The notes: generated by a model not told the origin, from the letters alone. 64,000 bases of DNA from CF-167 sp963695195 (GCA_963695195.1 CAVOGE010000007.1:1612001-1676000), one strand, 5' to 3'. Positions 51,572 through 61,030 are shown, counted from the first letter of the stretch. Translations and numbers: made by a program.

Positions 51572-52900
51572 ATGACCTGGCGCCGCATCGCCCCCTGGGT
51601 GATCCTGATCACGCTCCTGCTTGCGATCTTCATCGATCTGCCACGCAAGAGCTTCGGCTTGACGTGGCTGCCGTCGAATGTGCTCGGTCGCGAGCTGAAG
51701 ACCGTGCTCGGTCTCGATCTGCAGGGCGGTATCCGGGTCACCCTCGCGGTCGAGCCGCAGCCGGGCCAGGCGGTCACCGACGACCAGCTCGAGACCGCGC
51801 GCAACATCATCGAGCGCCGCGTCGGCGGTATCGGTGTCTCGGAACCCCAGGTGCGCACCGAGATCAGCGGCGACGGCGGTCGGCGCATCATCGTCGAGGT
51901 CCCTGGGCTGTCCGATGAGAACCAGGTTCGAGCCCTGGTCGGCTCGACCGGTCAGCTCCAGTTCATCAACCCCAAGGGCCTGCAACTGACCGACAACCAG
52001 GACGTGCGCGCCCAGATCGCCTCGGGCGCCATCGATGTCCTCTTCGACGGTGCGGAGATCGACCCTGCCAGCGTCCAGCCCGACTCGCAGAGCGGCCAAC
52101 TCGGCGTCGTGTTCACGCTGAGCTCGACCGCGTCGGACACGTGGTGCCGCTTCACCACGGCGAACGTTCGGCAGCCTGGACCGATTGCGCTGGACGGCCT
52201 GATCATCACCGTCCCGGAGATCAAGAACCCGATCTGCGGCGGCACCACGGTGATCACGGTTGGGACAGGGCCAGCAGCGGAGGTCGAGCGGACGAACCTG
52301 TACAACACGCTCCGCTTCGGCGCCCTGCCGGTCTCCCTCTCGGAGCAGGGGGTCGACCAGGTGCTCCCGACCCTGGGAGCCGACTTCCTGGTGCAGGCCC
52401 TGATCGCCGGCGGGCTCGGCCTGCTGCTGGTGCTCCTCTTCATGGTCGCGCACTACCGATTGCCCGGAGTACTGGCGGCCGGTGCCCTGGTCTTCTACAC
52501 GCTGGTGACCTACGCCCTGTTCCGTCTTATCGGCGTGACACTGACGCTCGCCGGCGTCGCCGCCTTCATCCTGTCGATCGGCATGGCGGTGGATGCCAAC
52601 ATCCTCATCTTCGAGCGGATGAAGGAAGAGATCCGGCTGGGCAAGACGCTGGGGCCGGCCATCGAGGCGGGTTTCAACCGCGCCTGGTCGAGCATCCTCG
52701 ACTCGAACGTCAGTTCGCTGCTGGTCGCCGGCTGGCTCTTCTGGCAGGGGACCGCGGTGGTGCGGGGCTTCGCACTGGTGCTGATCGTCGGTGTCCTGAT
52801 CTCGATGTTCAGTGCCGTCACCGTGACCCGCACCGTCCTGCGCATGGTCGTGCGCACCGAGTGGGGGCGCCGGTTGAGCCTCTACCACGTGGAGCGCTGA
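51572..52900 (+). CDS. secD: protein translocase subunit SecD
   Basis: 442-aa SecD, which with SecF uses the proton gradient to pull secreted proteins through SecYEG. An N-terminal helix (WVILITLLLAIFIDL) is followed by GLDLQGGIRVTLAVEP, a periplasmic P1 domain and a C-terminal bundle with the conserved SIGMAVDANILIFERMKEE loop. Length is on the short side but complete. secF begins 4 nt downstream. The frame is open upstream; the start is set by similarity. Confidence 0.95.
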   Translation: MTWRRIAPWVILITLLLAIFIDLPRKSFGLTWLPSNVLGRELKTVLGLDLQGGIRVTLAVEPQPGQAVTDDQLETARNIIERRVGGIGVSEPQVRTEISGDGGRRIIVEVPGLSDENQVRALVGSTGQLQFINPKGLQLTDNQDVRAQIASGAIDVLFDGAEIDPASVQPDSQSGQLGVVFTLSSTASDTWCRFTTANVRQPGPIALDGLIITVPEIKNPICGGTTVITVGTGPAAEVERTNLYNTLRFGALPVSLSEQGVDQVLPTLGADFLVQALIAGGLGLLLVLLFMVAHYRLPGVLAAGALVFYTLVTYALFRLIGVTLTLAGVAAFILSIGMAVDANILIFERMKEEIRLGKTLGPAIEAGFNRAWSSILDSNVSSLLVAGWLFWQGTAVVRGFALVLIVGVLISMFSAVTVTRTVLRMVVRTEWGRRLSLYHVER

Positions 52901-52904
52901 TCGC

Positions 52905-54022
52905 ATGTTCGATATCGTCGGCAAGCGCAACTGGTACTTCGCCTTCAGCGCCCTGATCACCATCCCGGGCCTGATCTTCATCGTGCTCGGTGGGCTCAAG
53001 CCGTCGGTCGACTACACCGGCGGGACCGTGTGGCAGATCCGCTACGCGAACGAGCCGAGCGCCGCCAGAGGTCCTGGCTGCGCTGATCGAGCTTGGTCAC
53101 CCGGAGGCGCGGGTGACCGATGTCGGCGGCGGATTCCTCGAGATTCGCACGGACCCGATCGACCTGTTGCCGCCCCAGACGCCGTTGCCGAGCGTGTCTA
53201 TCGCTCCATCGCCGACCTCGACCCCGATCGCGACGGCTGCCCCGACCGCGTCTCCGGCGCCGAGCGGCAGTGGATCACGAAGCGCGGCGCCCACGGCGTC
53301 GCCGACCCACGACTCCGGCGCCGACGGCCACGCCGGCTCCCACCGCCACCCCCCCGCCGATCTACCGAGACACGCCGTTCGATGAGCTGCAGGTCTCGCT
53401 GATCGAGCGCTTCGGTGCCGGCGAGCCTCGAAGCATCACCACGGTTGGGCCGATCGTCGGATCTGAGCTGGTCCGCAGCTCCGTGATCCTGATCGTGATC
53501 GGCGAGCTGTTCATCCTGGGCTACCTGTGGCTCCGCTTCGGGTTCCGCTACGGTACGGCGGCGATCGTGGCACTCCTGCACGACGTCCTGGTGGTGGTCG
53601 GCATCTTCGCCATGCTCGGGTGGTTCTTCGGCATGGAATTCGACGCGCTCTTCGTGACGGCACTGCTGACGGTCATCGGCTTCAGCGTGCACGACACGAT
53701 CGTCGTCTTCGACCGGATCCGCGAGAACCGCGCGCGCCACGCCGGAGAGCCGTTCGGGGCGATCGTCAACCACTCGATCCTGCAGACCCTGGGCCGCTCG
53801 ATCAACACCAGCCTCACCGTTGTCGTGACGCTCGCGGCTCTCCTGCTCCTCGGCCCGGCGACCATCCGGACCTTCACCCTGGCCCTGTTGATCGGCGTCA
53901 TCAGCGGGACCTATTCGTCGATCTTCAACGCGAGCCAACTGCTGGCCGCGTGGTACGAGTGGGACGCCACCCGCAAGGAGAAGGCCGCGCTGACGGCCCG
54001 CTCGGCGCGCCCCAGCCGCTGA
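52905..54022 (+). CDS. secF: protein translocase subunit SecF (two frameshifts)
   Basis: About 371 aa after removing two extra bases, near 53061-53066 (GCGCCGCC) and near 53306-53308 (GACCCACG). It starts MFDIVGKRNWYFAFSALITI and has the GLKPSVDYTGGTVWQI motif, then a long Pro/Thr/Ala/Ser linker in the first outer loop (about residues 90-150, for example TPAPTATPAPTATPPP). The C-terminal part has TVIGFSVHDTIVVFDRIREN, diagnostic for SecF, and five helices. The second shift falls inside the low-complexity linker, but secF should be essential, so sequence error is likely. Confidence 0.9.
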
Positions 54023-54073
54023 CCCTCCGGCCACCGATAACGACGGGCTAAGCGCCACGCGATCGGCCGCGGC

Positions 54074-54079
54074 TACCAT
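54074..54079 (+). promoter_or_regulatory. -10 element (leaderless type) of recJ
   Basis: TACCAT, 6 nt before the GTG at 54086. Confidence 0.55.
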
Positions 54080-54085
54080 GGCCGG

Positions 54086-55862
54086 GTGATCGCCCCGCGT
54101 CTCGATTGGCTGCTGCCGGAGCCGGTACGTTGCGCCGCCCGTCTTCGCCGGCTTCGGAGTGCCGGTGGCGACGCTGCTGGCTCGGCGCGGCTTCGTCGAC
54201 GACACGCAGTTGCAGCGTTTCCTCACCGCCGGCGAGACGTCGCTGCACGACGTGATGGAGATGGCCGACGCCGACCTCGCGCTCGCGCGGATCGAGCGAG
54301 CCGTGGCGGCGGGGGAGCGGATCGCCATCTGGGGCGATTACGACGCGGACGGGATGACCGCCATCGTCGTCTGGGTGCTTGCGCTGCGAGCGCTCGGCGT
54401 GGAGGCGATGCACCACGTGCCGTCGCGCCTGATCGATGGGTACGGTCTCTCCATTCCGGGCCTGGAGCGCCTGCGCGAGGCGGGGGTTACGCTGGTGATC
54501 ACCTGCGACTGCGGGGTCGGCAACGTGGCGGAGGTTGACGCGGCCCGTGAGATGGGGATCGACGTGGTGGTCACCGACCACCACCTGCCTCCAGATGTGC
54601 TGCCGCGCGCGATCGCCGTGGTGGACCCGCACCGTCCCGACTGCCCGTACCCAGACGCTGACCTGACCGGGGCCGGGATCGCATTCAAACTGGCGAACGC
54701 GCTCCTCCAGCGGACGGGGCGGACGGCGGCAGATCTCGCCGCGGTGGCCGCCATCGGAACGGTCGCTGACATGGCGCCGATGACCGGCGAGAGCCGCGCC
54801 ATCGTCAGGTTGGGGCTGGCCGAACTCGGGACCACGTCGCGCGCCGGCCTGCGCTCGCTCCTGGCCCGGGCGGTCGAGAATCCGGCCGAACCGACCGCCC
54901 GCGACCTCGCCTTCGGGGTGGCACCCAGGATCAATGCCGCCGGGCGGATCGCGGACGCGGAACTGGCCATCTCCCTCATGCTCGAGGAGGATCCGGCGGC
55001 CGCGGAGCGTATGGCGGACGCGCTCGAGGCTGTCCACGCGGAGCGGCGCGCCCTGACGACCACGGCCGTCGACGAAGCGCGGGTCGCGGTCTCCTCCGAC
55101 GGCGACGATCGTCCCCTCGCCGTGCTCGGCACCGATTGGGCGCCCGGCGTGCTTGGCCTGGTGGCACAGCGATTGTGCGAGACCACCGCGCGACCGGTGG
55201 CGGTCGCATCACCGGCCGGGGGCGAGTTGCGCGGGTCGGTGCGCGCGCCGGCCGACTTCCACGTCGGCATGGCCCTCGAGGCCGTCGCCGAGCACCTCAC
55301 CAAGCGGGGCGGACACCCGGCCGCCGGCGGATTCAGCCTGCTCCCGGGCGCCTGGGACGCCTTTGCGGCCGCCTTCGCCGCGCTGCCGCGACCCTTTCCC
55401 GAGTCGTCGGTCGCGAGACCGCAGCGACCGGACAGCGTGACGATCGACCTGGTCCTGCCGGCGACCCACCTTGGCTGGCCGCTCGCTGACCAGATCGCGA
55501 GCCTCGCTCCCTTTGGCCCGGGGCACGTCGAACCGGTCCTGGCGGTCACCGGCCTGCGCGTGGTGGAGGCGCGCCGGGTGGGTGCGACCGGCGATCACCT
55601 GTCGCTGCGCATGCGGCGAGGCACCGAGGTGTTCGACGCGATCGCGTTCGGGACCGCTCACGAGCGTCCGACTCCAGTCCCGGGCAGCGCGGTCGATCTG
55701 GTCGGAACGCTGGAGCGCGATCACTTCGGCGGCGTTCCGCGTCTCCGGCTCAGGGTGCTCGACTACGCGTCGTCAGATTCCAGCCCGCTGGTCGCTCGAC
55801 GCGTGGCGGGCGCAACGGAGCTGATACCGATCCGGGTTGATGCGGTCGCTCAAACCCGATGA
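54086..55862 (+). CDS. recJ: single-stranded-DNA-specific exonuclease RecJ (one frameshift)
   Basis: About 591 aa after removing one extra base in 54131-54140 (TGCGCCGCCC). The start IAPRLDWLLPEP reads in one frame and PVFAGFGVPVATLLARRGF in the next. DHH motifs follow: IWGDYDADGMTAIVVW (near 80), VTDHHLPPD with DHH, AVVDPHRPDCPYP. The DHHA1 part has KRGGHPAAGGFSL. A C-terminal OB domain completes it. Degrades ssDNA 5' to 3' in repair. Without correction, only the frame from 54159 would be annotated. Its stop overlaps pyrF. Confidence 0.9.
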
Positions 55863-56689
55863 CCGATCGCCCGACCCCGCTCGATCGGCTGCGTGAACGC
55901 GTCGCCCGACTCGAAGCGCCGCTCTGCCTGGGCATCGACCCGCATCCTGATGGACTTCCCGAGGGCATCCTTCGGGACGTCTCGGGGATTGAGCGGTTCT
56001 CCCGTGGCGTGCTTGAGGCCGCCGCGGAGCACGTCGCTGCGGTCAAGATCAACGTCGCGTTCTTCGAGGCGTGGGGATCGGCGGGGTGGGCGGTCCTCGA
56101 GCGGCTCGTCGCCGATGTGCCGCAGGATCACTTCCTCGTGCTGGACGCCAAACGCGGGGATATCGGCCCCACCGCGGAGCGCTATGCGGAGGCACTGCTT
56201 GGCCGCCTTGGAGCCGACGCAGTCACGGTCTCGCCCTACCTTGGGGAGGACGCCATTGAGCCCTTCCTGGCGCACGCCGACCGGGTCGTCTACCTCCTGG
56301 TTCGCACCAGCAACCCGAGCGCGTCACGACTGCAGGATCTGCAGGTCGACGGCGTGCCGCTGCACGAGCGCGTGGCCAGCTGGGCTGCCGAGCGCTGGAC
56401 CGATGGTCGCGTCGGGCTCGTGGTCGGCGCCACCGCGCCGACGGAGCTGGCCCGGCTGCGCAGGCTCGCACCCGGCCCCGGCTTCCTGGTTCCGGGGGTC
56501 GGGGCGCAGGGCGGAGACCTGGCGGCAGCCGTGGCGCATTGCCACGGGACAGCTGCGCCTGGCCTGGTTGCCATCTCGCGCGCGATCGCGGGCGCCTCGA
56601 GCGGTGCGGATTGGCAGGCGGCGGCGGGCGCTGCGGCATCGACCTGGCAAGGCCTCCTGCACGAGGCGGGTGCTACACTTCCGGCCTAG
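55859..56689 (+). CDS. pyrF: orotidine 5'-phosphate decarboxylase (type 2)
   Basis: 276-aa enzyme for the last step of UMP synthesis. The long, type-2 form is recognised by LCLGIDPHPDGLP, AVKINVAFFEAWGSAGW, the catalytic Lys-Asp loop VLDAKRGDIGPTAERYAEA, and DAVTVSPYLGEDAIEPF. The C-terminal phosphate-binding strand is FLVPGVGAQGGDL. It overlaps recJ by ATGA; no other pyr genes are near. Confidence 0.95.
   Translation: MTDRPTPLDRLRERVARLEAPLCLGIDPHPDGLPEGILRDVSGIERFSRGVLEAAAEHVAAVKINVAFFEAWGSAGWAVLERLVADVPQDHFLVLDAKRGDIGPTAERYAEALLGRLGADAVTVSPYLGEDAIEPFLAHADRVVYLLVRTSNPSASRLQDLQVDGVPLHERVASWAAERWTDGRVGLVVGATAPTELARLRRLAPGPGFLVPGVGAQGGDLAAAVAHCHGTAAPGLVAISRAIAGASSGADWQAAAGAAASTWQGLLHEAGATLPA
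56674..56679 (+). promoter_or_regulatory. -10 element of tatA, inside the end of pyrF
   Basis: TACACT, 59 nt before the tatA ATG, so tatA has a leader of about 50 nt. Confidence 0.5.
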
Positions 56690-56696
56690 AAGCCTG

Positions 56697-56715
56697 CCCG
56701 GTCGGGACCGGGTTT
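56697..56715 (+). promoter_or_regulatory. hairpin in the tatA leader
   Basis: CCCGGT-CGGG-ACCGGG followed by TTTCG. It could be a weak terminator for pyrF or an attenuator for tatA; the layout matches the secD leader. Confidence 0.35.
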
Positions 56716-56738
56716 CGAGAACGAGGACCGCTACCGCC

Positions 56739-56969
56739 ATGGGACCCATCGGCTGGCCAGAACTCATCATCCTGCTCGTCGTGGTGCTGATCGTGTTCGG
56801 CCCCGGAAAGCTGCCGGACATCGGCAACGCGATCGGGCGTGGCGTGAAGGAGTTCCGAAAGGCATCCAACGACCTCGAGAGCTCCATCCGCGGGGAGACG
56901 AAGAAGTCGGGCGCGCCCACCCCGTCGGCCCCATCTCCCTCCGCCGACGAGACCTCTGACCCGACCTGA
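56739..56969 (+). CDS. tatA: twin-arginine translocase subunit TatA
   Basis: 76-aa TatA with the family pattern: a short outer start MGPIGWPELI, one helix (ILLVVVLIVFGPGKLP with the FGPxKLP hinge) and an amphipathic helix IGRGVKEFRKASNDL. A Pro/Ser/Thr-rich tail follows. It forms the pore for folded proteins, with TatC encoded 90 nt downstream. No separate tatB is seen, as in many Gram-positives. Confidence 0.93.
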   Translation: MGPIGWPELIILLVVVLIVFGPGKLPDIGNAIGRGVKEFRKASNDLESSIRGETKKSGAPTPSAPSPSADETSDPT

Positions 56970-56977
56970 GGCCCGAT

Positions 56978-56993
56978 ACCGACGCGTGTCGGT
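56978..56993 (+). terminator. small hairpin between tatA and tatC
   Basis: ACCGAC-GCGT-GTCGGT, a 6-bp stem 8 nt after the tatA stop; no U-run. May lower expression of tatC relative to tatA. Confidence 0.3.
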
Positions 56994-57058
56994 GTCGTCT
57001 CCCTGCGCGTGGACGCGAGCTCGTCCGGCGCCAAGAACGCTGAGCGAGTGAGCAGGCC

Positions 57059-57769
57059 GTGACCGATTCACAGGCGATGATGAGCATCCTCGGCCATCTC
57101 GAGGAGCTCCGCCGCCGGCTGATCCAGGTCGTGATTGCGGTGCTCGCTGCCGCCGTGATCGGCTTCATCTTCTCTGGATCGGTCCTGGATCTGCTGCGTG
57201 CGCCACTCCCCGATGAGTACGAGAACCTCTACTTCACCAATCCGGCCGACGCGTTCTCGGCACAGCTCAAGATCGCCGGCTTCCTGGGCATCGCCATGGC
57301 CATGCCGGTGATCCTGTTTCACGTCTGGCGCTTCGTCACCCCCGGCCTCACCGCGCGTGAGCGACGCTTCGTGTGGCCGGTCTTGGTTGCCGCCATTGCC
57401 CTCTTCGCCCTGGGGGTGACGGTGGGCTACATCGTCATCCCGTATGCGCTCAATTTCCTGCTCGGCTTCGCACGCCCAGGCCTCGAGCCGCTGCTCACGG
57501 TTGACGGGTACATCGGCTTTGTCACCACCATGCTGCTGGCGTTCGGGCTGGTGCTCGAGTTCCCGGTCGTCCTCGTCGGGCTGGCACGCGTCGGCGTGCT
57601 CAACTACCGGCGCCTGGCGTCGCAGCGGCGGTGGGCGATCCTGGCGATCGTGCTGTTCGCCATCGTGCTGACTCCCGGTGGCGACCCGATCTCCCCGCTC
57701 ATCCTGTCGGGCGTGATGTTCCTGCTGTTCGAGGGCTCGCTGCTCGTCATTCGCCTGATCCGGCGCTAG
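57059..57769 (+). CDS. tatC: twin-arginine translocase subunit TatC
   Basis: 236-aa TatC, the receptor for twin-arginine signal peptides, with six helices. The N-terminal ILGHLEELRRRLI motif carries the conserved Glu, followed by DAFSAQLKIAGFLGIAMAMP and the FVTPGLTARERRFV loop. GTG start. Immediately followed by the HDAC-like gene. Confidence 0.95.
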   Translation: MTDSQAMMSILGHLEELRRRLIQVVIAVLAAAVIGFIFSGSVLDLLRAPLPDEYENLYFTNPADAFSAQLKIAGFLGIAMAMPVILFHVWRFVTPGLTARERRFVWPVLVAAIALFALGVTVGYIVIPYALNFLLGFARPGLEPLLTVDGYIGFVTTMLLAFGLVLEFPVVLVGLARVGVLNYRRLASQRRWAILAIVLFAIVLTPGGDPISPLILSGVMFLLFEGSLLVIRLIRR

Positions 57770-57773
57770 ACCG

Positions 57774-58748
57774 ATGGGCGCTGCCGCGCGAGTCCTGCTC
57801 CTGACCGATCCCGGGATGGCGGTGCATCGACCGCCGGGCCATCCCGAGCGTCCAGAGCGCCTCGAGGCGGTCAGCCTGGGCGTCGCGGATGGAGCCGCAG
57901 CGTCCGGCGCCGAACTGCTCCGCGAGGCGGTCGTACCCGCGACGCCGGCGCTCCTTCACCTCGTCCATCCGCCCGGCTTCGTGGCCGCACTCGACGCGGC
58001 GGCGCAGCGGGGAGGCGGATGGATCGATGCCGACACGTTCCTGGGCCCCGCCTCGATGACCGCCGCGCGGCTCGCCGTGGGGGCCACCGTGCAGGCGGCC
58101 ATGGCGGCGGTTGCGGGCCGGGCCGAAGTCGCGTTCGCCGTCGTCCGTCCGCCGGGGCACCACGCGGCGCAGGAGCAGGCGAGCGGGTTCTGCCTCCTCA
58201 ACAACATCGCTGTGGCTGTCGAGGCGCTCCGCGAGATGGGAGGCGTCCGAAGGATCGCCGTCCTGGACTGGGACGTGCACCACGGCAACGGCACCCAACG
58301 GATCTTCGACGAGGACCCGGACCTGTGTTTCGCCTCTACCCACCAGGCCCCGTTCTACCCGGGGACCGGCGATTCCGCGGAGCGGGGCCGCGGGCCCGCG
58401 GTCGGGACGAAGCACAACGTGCCACTCGCCGCGGGGAGCGACGACGAGGCGTTCACCGCCGCCTGGCTCGATCGGCTGCTGCCGGCCGTGGAGGCGTTCG
58501 GACCCGAGGCGATCCTGGTCTCGGCCGGGTACGACGCCCACCGACACGACCCGCTGGCCGAGCTGGAAGTCACCGAGGACGGCTACCGACGACTGGCGGT
58601 CGCGGTCGGGGCGCTGGCCGGAAGAATGGAGGTCGCCGGCGTGGCGTTGGCGCTCGAGGGCGGGTACGACATCGATGCGCTGCGGGCCAGCGCCGCCGCC
58701 ACGGTGAGTGGTCTGCTCGAGGGCCTCGCCCGATCTGGCACCCCGTGA
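57774..58748 (+). CDS. histone deacetylase family protein
   Basis: 324-aa class II-like zinc deacetylase (acetylpolyamine or acetoin-utilisation type). HDAC motifs are complete: RPPGHHAAQEQASGFCLLNN, the zinc ligands in VLDWDVHHGNGTQ, and SAGYDAHRHDPLAELEVT with the second Asp. The Tyr/Gly tail LALEGGYDIDAL is present. In bacteria it may act on acetylpolyamines, acetyl-lysine or small acyl compounds. It starts 5 nt after tatC. Confidence 0.93.
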   Translation: MGAAARVLLLTDPGMAVHRPPGHPERPERLEAVSLGVADGAAASGAELLREAVVPATPALLHLVHPPGFVAALDAAAQRGGGWIDADTFLGPASMTAARLAVGATVQAAMAAVAGRAEVAFAVVRPPGHHAAQEQASGFCLLNNIAVAVEALREMGGVRRIAVLDWDVHHGNGTQRIFDEDPDLCFASTHQAPFYPGTGDSAERGRGPAVGTKHNVPLAAGSDDEAFTAAWLDRLLPAVEAFGPEAILVSAGYDAHRHDPLAELEVTEDGYRRLAVAVGALAGRMEVAGVALALEGGYDIDALRASAAATVSGLLEGLARSGTP

Positions 58749-58752
58749 CGGC

Positions 58753-58758
58753 TATACT
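58753..58758 (+). promoter_or_regulatory. -10 element before rapZ
   Basis: TATACT at the end of the deacetylase gene. A transcript from here would exclude the GTG at 58745 and start rapZ at the TTG at 58790, which has AGGAG 7 nt upstream. Confidence 0.5.
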
Positions 58759-58789
58759 CGATCGGAAGCTGGGCACCAGGAGCGAGACG

Positions 58790-59701
58790 TTGGCACGAGC
58801 AGTAGGGGCCGCCGATGCGCAACCCGCGCCCGCGACGGCCGACGGCCACGTCGTGATCCTGAGCGGTCTCTCGGGCGCCGGGAAGAGCCAGGCCAGCAAG
58901 CTGTTCGAGGACCTCGGCTACTACTGCGTCGACAACCTGCCGCCAGACCTCCTCGACCGCTTCCTCGCGCTTCGCGACGATGATCCGGAGCGATACCGGA
59001 ACGTTGCCCTGGTGCTTGACATTCGCGCCGGCGACCCGGCAAACGCGATCGAGGACGCGCGCGCGGCGCTCGAGGCCCGAGGAGTGGATCTCCGGGTGAT
59101 CTACCTCGAAGCGAGCGACCCGGTGCTGGTCAGTCGGTACAGCGAGACGCGGCATCGGCATCCGCTTCAGGCGCGCAGCGGCGTGCAGGCGGGGATCCTG
59201 CAGGAGCGCGAGATCCTTGCACGCACGCGGCAGCTTGCCGATCACCTGATCGATACCAGCGGCCTGTCGATCGGCCAGTTGAAGGAGCGCCTCTTCAGCG
59301 TCATCCCGCGCGACGCCGGGGCCGACGACATGCTGGTGGACCTCCTCACCTTCGGGTTCAAGTTCGGGATCCCGATCGAGGCGGACCTGGTCCTCGACGT
59401 GCGCTTCCTGACCAACCCGTACTACGAGCCAGAGCTCAAGCGACTCTCCGGCCTGCAACCGCCGGTGCGCGACTACGTCATGGGTCAACCGGCGGCCGCG
59501 CGATTCCTGGAGCTGGTCGTCGAGCTCCTGAAGCTCACCCTGCCGGCCTACCGCGCCGAAGGCAAGAGCCGGCTCACCATCGCGCTCGGCTGCACCGGTG
59601 GCTACCACCGCTCGATCGTGCTGGCGGAGGAGCTGGCCACGCGCCTGCGTATCCTGGGCACGACATCGGTCGCCGTCTTCCATCGGGAGCTGGAACGATG
59701 A
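58790..59701 (+). CDS. rapZ: RNase adapter / nucleotide-binding protein RapZ (YvcJ)
   Basis: About 303-aa P-loop protein. Walker A is VILSGLSGAGKSQASKLFED, followed by GYYCVDNLPPDLL. The C-terminal domain has TFGFKFGIPIEADLVLDVR, NPYYEPELKRLSG and the GCTGGYHRSIVLAEEL phosphate-binding loop. In Gram-positives it clusters with yvcK and whiA, as here. Two starts are possible: TTG at 58790 (Shine-Dalgarno, downstream of the -10) or GTG at 58745 (GTGA overlap with the deacetylase). The shorter form puts the P-loop closer to the usual position. Confidence 0.92.
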   Translation: MARAVGAADAQPAPATADGHVVILSGLSGAGKSQASKLFEDLGYYCVDNLPPDLLDRFLALRDDDPERYRNVALVLDIRAGDPANAIEDARAALEARGVDLRVIYLEASDPVLVSRYSETRHRHPLQARSGVQAGILQEREILARTRQLADHLIDTSGLSIGQLKERLFSVIPRDAGADDMLVDLLTFGFKFGIPIEADLVLDVRFLTNPYYEPELKRLSGLQPPVRDYVMGQPAAARFLELVVELLKLTLPAYRAEGKSRLTIALGCTGGYHRSIVLAEELATRLRILGTTSVAVFHRELER

Positions 59702-61020
59702 AGCGGCGACGCCTGCCGCGCTGGCTCTATCCGGGCATGCACCTGAAGCGCTGGCTGCTCCTCGTGTTTCTGGGGATCACCATCCTCGGCCTGGGTGCCG
59801 CCATCCTGCTGGTCGACCTGTACCGGCGATACGCCGACGAGATCCCGGTCATCTTCTGGCTGACCGGTGCCGGCCTCGACCGTCAGGTGCGGGCGATCCT
59901 GGTGGCGCTTGGCGGCGTCGCCATCACGGTGATCGGCGTCTGGGGACTGATGCGGAGCGTCGTCTCTCCCTTCGTGACCCGGGGAGACTCGGTGCTCGAG
60001 GTCCTCTACACCAAGCGATATCTCGCTCGCGGGCCGCGCATCGTGGCGATCGGCGGCGGAACGGGGCTGTCGAACCTGCTGCGCGGTTTGAAGGGCTACT
60101 CGGCCAACATCACCGCCATCGTCGCCGTGGCCGATGACGGCGGAAGCAGCGGCCGCCTGAGAAACCAACTGGGCATCGCGCCGCCCGGTGACATCCGGAA
60201 CTGCATCGCGGCGCTGGCCGACGCCGAGCCGCTCATGACCCAGCTCATGCAGTATCGCTTCCCGCCCGGGTCGGGCCTTGATGACCACGCCTTTGGCAAC
60301 CTGTTCATCGCCGCCATGACAGCGATCACCGGCGATTTCGAGGAGGCGGTGCGCGAGTCGAACCGGGTGCTGGCCGTGCGCGGCCAGGTGCTGCCGGCGA
60401 CCGGCGTCCCCCTGAACCTGACCGCGACCCTGGCCTCCGGCAAGCACGTAAGCGGGCAGGCGGCCATCAGCCGGTCGGAAGAACCGATCGCACGCGTCGC
60501 CATCGATCCCGCCGACGTGCTCGGCAACCCCGAGGCGCTCGAGAGGATTCTCGAAGCGGACCTGATCGTGGTCGGTCCGGGAAGCCTCTTCTCCAGCGTC
60601 CTGCCGAACCTGCTGATCAACGACATCCGCGACGCGATTGCGGCCGCCAACGGGATCCGGGTGTACGTCTGCAACGTCGCCACCCAGCCGGGCGAGACCG
60701 GGTCGTTCAGCGCCTCGCAGCACCTCGAAGCGCTGGCCGATCACGTCGGCGAGGGGCTCTTCGACTTCGTCCTGCTCAACGACAACCGGGAGGCGAGGCG
60801 CCCGGAGGGCTGGCTCGGCCAGCCGGTGCTGGTCGATGTCCGCCGCCTGGAGGGGATGCCCGTCACGATCGTCGAGGAGGACCTGGTTGATCCGATCAAC
60901 GCGCACCGCCACGATCCCGCGAAGCTGGCTGCCGCGCTGATGCGCATTCAGCAGGAGGATCGCGCCGAGCGCTTCCGCCCCCGGCGATCCGTTCGACGGC
61001 CGACGGCTTCTGCCGGATGA
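59698..61020 (+). CDS. yvcK: YvcK/gluconeogenesis factor, membrane-anchored
   Basis: 440-aa CofD-like protein with an added N-terminus of two helices (LLLVFLGITILGLGAAILLV, about 20-40, and ILVALGGVAITVIGVWGLM, about 80-98) before the Rossmann start RIVAIGGGTGLSNLLRGLKG (near 117). Conserved VAVADDGGSSGRLRNQLG and PGDIRNCIAALAD follow, and the UDP-sugar-binding DLIVVGPGSLFSSVLPNLL. Needed for growth on gluconeogenic carbon and cell-wall precursor control in Bacillus. The helices would tether it to the membrane. ATGA overlap with rapZ. Confidence 0.93.
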   Translation: MKRRRLPRWLYPGMHLKRWLLLVFLGITILGLGAAILLVDLYRRYADEIPVIFWLTGAGLDRQVRAILVALGGVAITVIGVWGLMRSVVSPFVTRGDSVLEVLYTKRYLARGPRIVAIGGGTGLSNLLRGLKGYSANITAIVAVADDGGSSGRLRNQLGIAPPGDIRNCIAALADAEPLMTQLMQYRFPPGSGLDDHAFGNLFIAAMTAITGDFEEAVRESNRVLAVRGQVLPATGVPLNLTATLASGKHVSGQAAISRSEEPIARVAIDPADVLGNPEALERILEADLIVVGPGSLFSSVLPNLLINDIRDAIAAANGIRVYVCNVATQPGETGSFSASQHLEALADHVGEGLFDFVLLNDNREARRPEGWLGQPVLVDVRRLEGMPVTIVEEDLVDPINAHRHDPAKLAAALMRIQQEDRAERFRPRRSVRRPTASAG

Positions 61021-61030
61021 GCCGCAGCTG

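Noticed and set aside
53120..53402. Programmed frameshifting in secF
   Set aside because: No slippery heptamer or downstream structure, and similar breaks occur in unrelated genes; sequence error is simpler.
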